Shown piece by piece: positions 1 through 4,629 of a DNA stretch of 9,376 nucleotides. The stretch is taken from positions 1 to 9,376 of the forward strand of contig JAITKS010000176.1 in assembly GCA_031278315.1 (NCBI GenBank), read 5' to 3'. This DNA comes from Planctomycetaceae bacterium (GTDB lineage Bacteria; Planctomycetota; Planctomycetia; Pirellulales; Thermoguttaceae). A program made the translations under genes and the position numbers. The notes under the pieces are model-generated. The model made no database searches. It had not been told where the DNA came from and saw only the letters and a program-made list of their open reading frames with translations. How positions within the stretch are numbered: the stretch's first letter is position 1; the number at the start of each line of letters is the position of its first letter.

Positions 1-9
1 ATTTTCAAA

Positions 10-843
10 ATGATAAAAAGTCCGTTACGTTATCCCGGAGGTAAGAGTCGAGCGGTTGAGTTGATCGTATCGTATTTGCCGGAATTTGATGAATTTCGTG
101 AGCCGTTTCTTGGAGGCGGTTCGGTGTTTATTTATATCAAGCAGAAATATCCGAACAAAATTTTTTGGGGAAACGATTTATATTTGGAACTTTTCAAATT
201 TTGGGAATACACACAAAAAGATGTTGAAACTCTTATCAATAAGATTTACGAATGGCGAAAACATTTCGATATTGGTAAAGAATTGTTTAGATTTCTCAAT
301 CAAAATATTGAAGTTTTCAACGATTTAGAAAAAGCAGCAGCGTTTTTTATTTATAACCGAATAACTTTTTCTGGAACAAGTTTAAGCGGCGGATTCAGTG
401 AAGGAGCATTTAAAAAACGTTTTACAGAAAGCAGCATACAAAGATTAAAACCGTTTGCAAATGTAATACAAAATACAAAAATTACAAATTACGATTACAA
501 AAAATTAATCCAAAAAGACGGCAAAAATGTTTTATTGTTCCTTGACCCGCCGTATTATTCAGCAACAAAATCAGCGTTATACGGAAAAAACGGAAACTTA
601 CACAAAACTTTTGATCACAAAGAATTCGCAACAACAATAAGACATTGCCCTCATCAATGGTTAATAACGTACGACGACAGCGAGTATATCCGCAACTTAT
701 TTTCCTTCGCCAATATCATTCCCTGGAATTTAACTTACGGAATGCGAAATGTAACAGAAAAATCAAACCAAAACGGTAAAGAACTTTTTATTTCCAATTA
801 CTTAAAATCATCTTCACAACAGAAAAAATTATTCGTGTTGTGA
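10..843 (+). CDS. D12-class (Dam-like) DNA adenine N6-methyltransferase
   Basis: Predicted to transfer a methyl group from S-adenosylmethionine to adenine N6 in a short duplex DNA site. The 277-residue protein shows the alpha-class D12 order. RYPGGKS lies at residues 7-13 and PFLGGGS at 32-38, the latter being motif I, which binds the cofactor. A GND acidic turn lies at about 54-56. The catalytic DPPY is at 179-182, followed by YYSATKSALYG. The stretch between about 60 and 165 is the expected position of the target-recognition region. Length is normal for the family, and the N-terminus begins straight into the PGGK motif, so ATG 10 is a credible start. Only nine bases precede it, so promoter and partner genes cannot be judged. 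No cognate endonuclease is adjacent, so it may be solitary or belong to genes upstream. The target (GATC or other) cannot be read from the sequence. Family assignment is firm. Confidence 0.93.
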   Translation: MIKSPLRYPGGKSRAVELIVSYLPEFDEFREPFLGGGSVFIYIKQKYPNKIFWGNDLYLELFKFWEYTQKDVETLINKIYEWRKHFDIGKELFRFLNQNIEVFNDLEKAAAFFIYNRITFSGTSLSGGFSEGAFKKRFTESSIQRLKPFANVIQNTKITNYDYKKLIQKDGKNVLLFLDPPYYSATKSALYGKNGNLHKTFDHKEFATTIRHCPHQWLITYDDSEYIRNLFSFANIIPWNLTYGMRNVTEKSNQNGKELFISNYLKSSSQQKKLFVL

Positions 844-868
844 TTGCATATTGTTGTGATTGCATATT
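837..868 (+). repeat. Perfect 16-bp tandem duplication over the methyltransferase stop
   Basis: The unit GTTGTGATTGCATATT occurs twice with no mismatch, at 837-852 and 853-868. The methyltransferase stop codon TGA (841-843) lies in the first unit, so the duplication leaves the protein unchanged. Perfect identity suggests a recent event, such as replication slippage or a repair scar. Confidence 0.9.
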
Positions 869-878
869 AATAAGAAAG

Positions 879-1029
879 TAATATATACTCATTACACTTT
901 AAATTTCGGTATTCGTTTTAAACTCAAAAAACAAATTGTATTTATTAAAAAATATTGCAACGTTTATTGACAATATTTTAAATTTAAAAAAATAAAAAAC
1001 TAATTTTAAAGTGTAATCGGTATATATTA
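879..1029. mobile_element. 151-bp fold-back (MITE-like) element with 25-bp inverted ends
   Basis: The left arm 879-903 and the reverse complement of the right arm 1005-1029 match at 23 of 25 positions. Both read TAATATATAC, two variable bases, then ATTACACTTTAAA. Inside is a second perfect 9-bp inverted pair, AAAATATTG 949-957 with CAATATTTT 971-979, so the whole stretch can fold into a long cruciform. It has no coding capacity. Outer bases are TA on both sides, which would suit a TA-targeting (IS630/mariner-type) MITE, but no longer target duplication is seen. A further copy of the arm lies at 9108-9128. Alternatives are a REP-type palindrome or a bidirectional terminator after the methyltransferase. 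The inverted repeat is certain; mobility is inferred. Confidence 0.6.
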
Positions 1030-1163
1030 TGAAAATTCAAATGTGAGAATTATGTAACTTGTATTTGATTTTTCGGCGGTATGAAAATTATTTATTTAAG
1101 AGTCTGCTTTTCGTTTGATAAGCGGACGGCTCGAACTGAAAGTTAAAGTGAGAGCAATTTCAA

Positions 1164-1194
1164 ATTTTTCTAATGACGATTTCATTAGAAAAAT
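1164..1194 (+). promoter_or_regulatory. Perfect 13-bp hairpin upstream of the DUF4870 gene
   Basis: ATTTTTCTAATGA (1164-1176) and TCATTAGAAAAAT (1182-1194) are exact reverse complements around the five-base loop CGATT. The stem is AT-rich and is not followed by a U-tract, so it does not look like an intrinsic terminator. Its position just before the ribosome-binding site suggests an operator dyad or an mRNA 5' stem affecting stability or translation. The structure is seen; the function is inferred. Confidence 0.5.
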
Positions 1195-1214
1195 CAAACC
1201 TTTAACAACCGAAT

Positions 1215-1218
1215 AGGA
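1215..1218 (+). promoter_or_regulatory. Shine-Dalgarno for the DUF4870 gene
   Basis: AGGA lies seven bases ahead of ATG 1226. It supports this start over the in-frame ATG four codons later at 1238. Confidence 0.6.
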
Positions 1219-1225
1219 TAATAAA

Positions 1226-1567
1226 ATGATTTTTGGAATGAAACCCAATACATATTGTATGTTGCTTCATTTATCGCAACTTTTAAATTTAATTCCGGGA
1301 CTTGGCTTGATCGTGCCGATTGTCCTTTGGGCGATCCGCAAAGACACAGAACCGCTAGTTGACCGACACGGCAAAATCGTATTGAACTGGATATTAAGTG
1401 CGTTAATTTATACTGGGATAAGTTTTATTCTTACATTTCTCGGTATTGGTGTTGTAATAATAATGGTTTTGGCGATTCTCGCAATTGTGTTTCCTATTAT
1501 CGGCGGCGTTAAAGCTAATGACGGTATTGAATGGAAATATCCGTTAAGTATTACATTTTTCAAATAA
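1226..1567 (+). CDS. DUF4870 (Tic20-like) small integral membrane protein
   Basis: This is a 113-residue, strongly hydrophobic protein with no cleavable signal peptide pattern. Three membrane segments are visible at about residues 13-37, 54-72 and 74-93. A short loop between the first two carries charged residues and the sequence DRHGKIVLNW (46-55). The second and third run almost together into FPIIGGVKANDGIEWKYPL (89-107). The HGK..LN loop and the IGG.KANDG..W.YPL end are hallmarks I associate with the DUF4870 family, whose usual length is close to this. The biochemical role of the family is unknown. The gene is 24 bp upstream of terY on the same strand, so the two are probably co-transcribed and the protein may tether or sense for the VWA partner. 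The family call is from memory of the motif pattern. Confidence 0.75.
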   Translation: MIFGMKPNTYCMLLHLSQLLNLIPGLGLIVPIVLWAIRKDTEPLVDRHGKIVLNWILSALIYTGISFILTFLGIGVVIIMVLAILAIVFPIIGGVKANDGIEWKYPLSITFFK

Positions 1568-1591
1568 TATTTTTTATAACAATAAAATCTT

Positions 1592-2224
1592 ATGCGGCGT
1601 TTACCAATTTACATTCTCCTTGATACTTCCGGCTCAATGCGGGGCGAACCGATTGAAGCGGTAAAAACTGGACTTCGAGCATTGCTCTCAAGTTTGAGTC
1701 GCGATCCATACGCACTTGAAACAGTTTATTTGAGTATTATCACGTTTGATCGTGAAGCAAAAATTCTTGTCCCCTTAACAGAGCTGGACGGATTTTCGTT
1801 ACCAAATATCGAAACGCCGGAAACATCGCCGACGAATCTTGGTGAAGCTCTTGCATTGCTCATAACGCAGTACAACAAAGAGGTCATCAAAACTACTTCC
1901 GAACAAAAAGGGGACTGGCTGCCCTTCGCTGTGATTATGACCGACGGTTCGCCTTCAGACACAAAATTGTTTAACGAAATGACAGAACAACTCAAAAAAT
2001 ATCGTTTCGCACGGATTGTTGCTTGTGCCGCCGGACCGAAAGCAAAAACTGAACCGCTGCTTAAAATCACACCAGATGTCGTTTCACTTGACACGATGGA
2101 TAGCAATTCGTTTGCAAAATTTTGGCAATGGGTTTCGACTGCTGTAAGTCATCAAAGTCAAACAACCGACGCCTCACACGAAGAATTACCGCCGCCGCCG
2201 GACGAAATCAATTTGGTACTGTAA
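1592..2224 (+). CDS. terY: TerY-type von Willebrand factor A domain protein
   Basis: This 210-residue soluble protein is almost entirely one VWA domain. The metal-ion-dependent adhesion site is complete: DTSGS at residues 11-15, the threonine in SPTNLGEAL (T81), and the aspartate in MTDGSPSD (D118). The N-terminal MRRLPIYILLDTSGSMRGEP and the short proline-rich tail ELPPPPDEI (198-206) are typical of TerY from tellurite-resistance-type loci, which supports ATG 1592 although no Shine-Dalgarno is visible. TerY proteins are thought to be cytoplasmic scaffolds that bind partners through a divalent metal; in comparative genomics they pair with a PP2C phosphatase and a Ser/Thr kinase. The phosphatase follows 371 bp downstream, but no kinase is present here. 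No terB/C/D/E/Z genes are seen, so a role in tellurite resistance should not be assumed. Confidence 0.9.
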   Translation: MRRLPIYILLDTSGSMRGEPIEAVKTGLRALLSSLSRDPYALETVYLSIITFDREAKILVPLTELDGFSLPNIETPETSPTNLGEALALLITQYNKEVIKTTSEQKGDWLPFAVIMTDGSPSDTKLFNEMTEQLKKYRFARIVACAAGPKAKTEPLLKITPDVVSLDTMDSNSFAKFWQWVSTAVSHQSQTTDASHEELPPPPDEINLVL

Positions 2225-2247
2225 ATATTTCGGCAGAATATTTTTTT
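2223..2247 (+). terminator. Weak hairpin plus T-run after terY
   Basis: AAATATT (2223-2229) pairs perfectly with AATATTT (2237-2243) around the loop TCGGCAG. The right arm runs into further Ts, giving a run of seven (2241-2247). The stem contains only A-T pairs, so termination would be weak. It overlaps the terY stop codon and could close the DUF4870-terY transcript. Confidence 0.4.
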
Positions 2248-2310
2248 ATTAATCACAGAGAACAAAAAGAAAGAATATAGAGAAAAAACATTTTGTAATT
2301 TTAGATTTTG

Positions 2311-2529
2311 GTAATATATCAGTAGAATATTTGTTTTTCTCTTTTTTTAAGGTTATGTGAATTTTAAAACTATAACCTTATTTTTCACCTTATTTTTTTG
2401 AAATACGAAATACACGAAAAAACGAAAAAACGAAATAGACGAAAAAAAATGAAATAAAAATTTTCGTGTATTTTGTTATTTCGTGTGTTTTGTAATCTCA
2501 AAAAAACAAAAAATCCACTGATATATTGT
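2311..2529. mobile_element. About 215-bp fold-back element between terY and the PP2C gene
   Basis: The arms 2313-2340 and 2500-2527 (reverse complement) agree at 24 of 28 positions. They start AATATATCAGT, then R, then GA, and continue into a T-rich tract with TTTGTTTTT. Two further nested inverted pairs lie inside. TAAGGTTAT 2348-2356 pairs perfectly with ATAACCTTA 2372-2380. AAATACACGAAAA 2408-2420 pairs perfectly with TTTTCGTGTATTT 2461-2473. Between the latter arms are several ACGAAA-type short repeats. There is no open reading frame of note. A single-ended copy of the outer motif recurs at 9129-9147. It could be a MITE-like or REP-type element, or a strong transcriptional barrier between the two genes. 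Confidence 0.55.
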
Positions 2530-2595
2530 GTTGTTTTTATTTCAATTATCATGACATTTCTAATTACATGTTGAACTTATAAATCAAAAAATAAT

Positions 2596-4542
2596 ATGAC
2601 TTCAGACCATTTAACTTACAACAAACCAACACCGGAATTAAAAAAACCGGAATCTGTAACCTTGAATACCAAGACCGATAAAGAACTAATCGAAACGCTC
2701 AAAACAGTAGAGGTTAGAACATCGGACAATACTAACAAACAACCGCCGACAACTTCACCAACGACGCCGACGACGGTAACAACGTCAACGTCGCCGATGC
2801 CGACAACAACGTCAACGTCACCGATGCCGACATCAACGCCAACGTCAACGTCACCGACAACAACGCCAACGCCAACGTCGCCGACAACAACGCCAACGTC
2901 AACGTCGCCGACAACAACGTCAACGACAACGTCACCGATGCCGACAACAACGACAACGCCAACGTCGCCGATGCCGACAACGACGACAACGCCAACATCG
3001 CAGACAACAACGTCAACGTCAACATCGCCGGTAACAACGTCAACGCCGTCGTCGCCGATAGTTGTAGGTATGGAGCAACAGTCTGAATCTAAAAAAGGGC
3101 TTGCTGTTTGTTTTCAATACCGAACTCAGAAAGGTGATGAGCGTCCGGAGAGTTATTTTATTCAGCAGATAAATAAAATAATTGATGCAACAAATATTCC
3201 GGCGGGTTCTGTTGGTATTCCTTATGAACTCGTGATTGATTTCACATCTGTTGCAAGAGATTTGAAAATAATTGATCCTAAACCTAATCCTACTTTCGGC
3301 AACAAAGGGTTCGATGTAATTTCGGATGGAAATAAAATTATCATTAAGGGGACTCCAAGAGAGAGTATAGAAGACAAACTTGGTTTTTGTTTTAGGAATG
3401 AAAATAAGAGAGAGCAAAAATCAGGCGGCGATGAATATACTTATTTTCGTTATCCGAAGTCATTTTTAATCAATCCTCATCCGCGTGATCTTTGGCAGAA
3501 TTTACCTGTTACGGATTATGAAGGTTATCAAAACAAGGATTCGGATTCGCGTGGTGAAACTGTTGATTATGTTCCAGAAAAGCGCGGAGTATTTTCGGTG
3601 ACTTCGGCAAAGAGTCTTGAAGTTATTGCTGCGAGTCAGCGGGGTCGTTCTCATGCTCATGTTGCGAAACCGCGTGATGATTGTTTTCATTTTGAGTTTG
3701 ACAAAGAAACCGGTTGGAATTTTGTTGCGGTTGCAGATGGGGCGGGCAGTGCAAAATTTTCACGAAAGGGTTCGGAGCTTGCTTGTCATACTATTATTTC
3801 GAATCTTCGTACAAATTTGAGTAATCTTAATAGTGAATTTAATAAAGATCTTCCTGTTTGGATTACTGATACGTTACAAAAACGGAATAGTAATTTTGAG
3901 CAGCCGATGTTTTCTTGTAACGAAAATATTGACACGAATAAATTCAATAAAATTTTTCATAATGCTGTTTATACGGCGTACATGGCGATTTATGAAGAAT
4001 CTCAAAAGCGAAAGGCTGAAATAAAAGATTATCATACAACATTACTTTGTGCTGTATTTAGATATTTTGAGAATTTGAAATGTTGGTTTATTGTATCTTA
4101 TTGGGTAGGTGACGGCGGGGCGGCGATTTTGCGTTGGAATGAAAAAAATCGAGTGTGGGTTTTGGGTGAACCAGACGGCGGCGAGTTTGCGGGTCAAACG
4201 AAATTTCTGACGATGAAAGATGAGATCACTGCTGATTCAATTCATAAGCGGTTACGATTTGCGTTTTGTGAAACGTTTGATGCGATGCTTTTTGTTACGG
4301 ACGGGATTACGGATCCGTTTTTCCCGTCTGAAACTGCTGTTGCTGACGAGCAGCGTTGGCTTGAATTTTACGAGCAAAAGCTCAAAAGCGGTTGTGAAGA
4401 GGAACCCCATGGTTGTCCTGATCTTTTTGATAAAACCAAAGAGCCGCAGCAGAAATCCGAATCGTTACTAAAATGGCTAGACTTCTGGTCAAAAGGAAAC
4501 CACGACGATAGAACAATTTTAGTCGTAAAAAACAAAGAATAA
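2596..4542 (+). CDS. PP2C-family protein phosphatase with a repetitive N-terminal linker
   Basis: Predicted metal-dependent Ser/Thr phosphatase acting in the cytoplasm; no signal peptide or membrane segment is seen. The 648-residue protein has four parts. Residues 1-57 are polar and unassigned. Residues 58-153 are a low-complexity Pro/Thr/Ser linker encoded by a minisatellite. Residues about 165-300 are a beta-rich region with GIPYELVIDF (207-216) and IIIKGTP (248-254), resembling the putative Ig-like fold. Residues about 345-645 are the catalytic domain. Its PP2C motifs are visible in order: RGRSHAHVAKPRDD (349-362), VADGAGSAKFSRKGS (379-393), TTLLCA (481-486), VGDGGAAIL (504-512), LFVTDGITDP (565-574) and GNHDDRTIL (634-642). 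The metal-binding aspartates are therefore intact (D381, D506, D569, D637/D638). PP2C genes next to terY form part of the TerY-P triad; the expected kinase is absent here. The start lacks a Shine-Dalgarno, so the exact N-terminus is less sure. Confidence 0.87.
   Translation: MTSDHLTYNKPTPELKKPESVTLNTKTDKELIETLKTVEVRTSDNTNKQPPTTSPTTPTTVTTSTSPMPTTTSTSPMPTSTPTSTSPTTTPTPTSPTTTPTSTSPTTTSTTTSPMPTTTTTPTSPMPTTTTTPTSQTTTSTSTSPVTTSTPSSPIVVGMEQQSESKKGLAVCFQYRTQKGDERPESYFIQQINKIIDATNIPAGSVGIPYELVIDFTSVARDLKIIDPKPNPTFGNKGFDVISDGNKIIIKGTPRESIEDKLGFCFRNENKREQKSGGDEYTYFRYPKSFLINPHPRDLWQNLPVTDYEGYQNKDSDSRGETVDYVPEKRGVFSVTSAKSLEVIAASQRGRSHAHVAKPRDDCFHFEFDKETGWNFVAVADGAGSAKFSRKGSELACHTIISNLRTNLSNLNSEFNKDLPVWITDTLQKRNSNFEQPMFSCNENIDTNKFNKIFHNAVYTAYMAIYEESQKRKAEIKDYHTTLLCAVFRYFENLKCWFIVSYWVGDGGAAILRWNEKNRVWVLGEPDGGEFAGQTKFLTMKDEITADSIHKRLRFAFCETFDAMLFVTDGITDPFFPSETAVADEQRWLEFYEQKLKSGCEEEPHGCPDLFDKTKEPQQKSESLLKWLDFWSKGNHDDRTILVVKNKE
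2767..3054 (+). repeat. In-frame coding minisatellite: ten 27- or 33-bp units
   Basis: The stretch can be parsed without remainder into ten units that mostly begin CCG-ACA or CCG-ATG-CCG-ACA and end ACG-TCR. Seven have 27 bp (2767, 2794, 2854, 2881, 2908, 3001 and 3028 as starts) and three have 33 bp (2821, 2935 and 2968 as starts). Both lengths are multiples of three, so gain or loss of units keeps the frame. Each encodes nine or eleven residues of the type P-T-T-T-P-T-S-T-S. Threonine uses ACA or ACG almost only. The lack of stops on the opposite strand creates a long antisense frame that is an artefact. Confidence 0.92.
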
Positions 4543-4565
4543 ATTCGTGAAATATCACAAATTTC

Positions 4566-4590
4566 GTAACTGTCTATATTTGACAGTTGC
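4566..4590 (+). promoter_or_regulatory. Dyad overlapping the mod promoter -35 (candidate operator)
   Basis: AACTGTC (4568-4574) and GACAGTT (4582-4588) are exact reverse complements around seven bases. The symmetry extends to nine pairs if one G-T pair is allowed. The right half-site contains most of the -35 hexamer at 4580-4585, the usual place for a repressor site. It could also act as a weak stem after the PP2C gene, but no T-run follows. No regulator gene is visible nearby. Confidence 0.45.
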
Positions 4591-4608
4591 AATGAATTGA
4601 CACATTAT
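4580..4608 (+). promoter_or_regulatory. Sigma70-like promoter for mod-res
   Basis: A perfect -35 hexamer TTGACA (4580-4585) is followed after exactly 17 bp by CATTAT (4603-4608), which matches the TATAAT consensus at four of six positions. Transcription would begin roughly a dozen bases before the mod Shine-Dalgarno. A second TTGACA at 4597-4602 lacks a suitable -10. This suggests the type III operon has its own promoter. Confidence 0.6.
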
Positions 4609-4618
4609 AAAAAACATT

Positions 4619-4624
4619 AGGTGA
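4619..4624 (+). promoter_or_regulatory. Shine-Dalgarno deciding the mod start
   Basis: AGGTGA lies five bases before ATG 4630. The alternative GTG at 4621 falls inside this site and would have no ribosome-binding site of its own, so the protein most likely starts at ATG 4630. Confidence 0.65.
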
Positions 4625-4629
4625 ATGTT

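Larger units (their letters stand above)
1030..1225 (+). other. Gene-free leader upstream of the DUF4870-terY pair
   Basis: No coding sequence is seen here. The stretch holds several short complementary segments. GCTT pairs with AAGC around 1105-1124, AACT-GAA-AGTT lies near 1134-1145, and a perfect 13-bp hairpin at 1164-1194 ends 31 bp before the ATG. It also contains GCGGACGGCTCGAACTG near 1122-1138, which resembles a degenerate copy of the GC-rich terminator stem at 9167-9183. No known riboswitch consensus was recognised, and no convincing -35/-10 pair is visible. Confidence 0.4.

Noticed and set aside
966..1000. TTGACA at 966-971 as the promoter of the DUF4870-terY pair
   Set aside because: The sequence 16-18 bp downstream is a run of A with no good -10, it lies inside the fold-back element, and it is over 250 bp from the gene.
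1592..2224. Tellurite-resistance operon
   Set aside because: Only terY is present; no terB, terC, terD, terE or terZ genes are in the window.
2401..2500. CRISPR-like array from repeated ACGAAA words
   Set aside because: The words are short, irregularly spaced and part of a nested inverted repeat; there are no constant-length repeats with unique spacers.
2732..3043. Long minus-strand open frame rich in Leu, Ser, Ala and Thr
   Set aside because: It is the exact antisense of the minisatellite in the PP2C gene; the repeat has no stop on the opposite strand and the peptide is pure low complexity.
4621..4629. GTG start for mod giving three extra residues
   Set aside because: The GTG lies inside the AGGTGA Shine-Dalgarno that is well spaced from ATG 4630.
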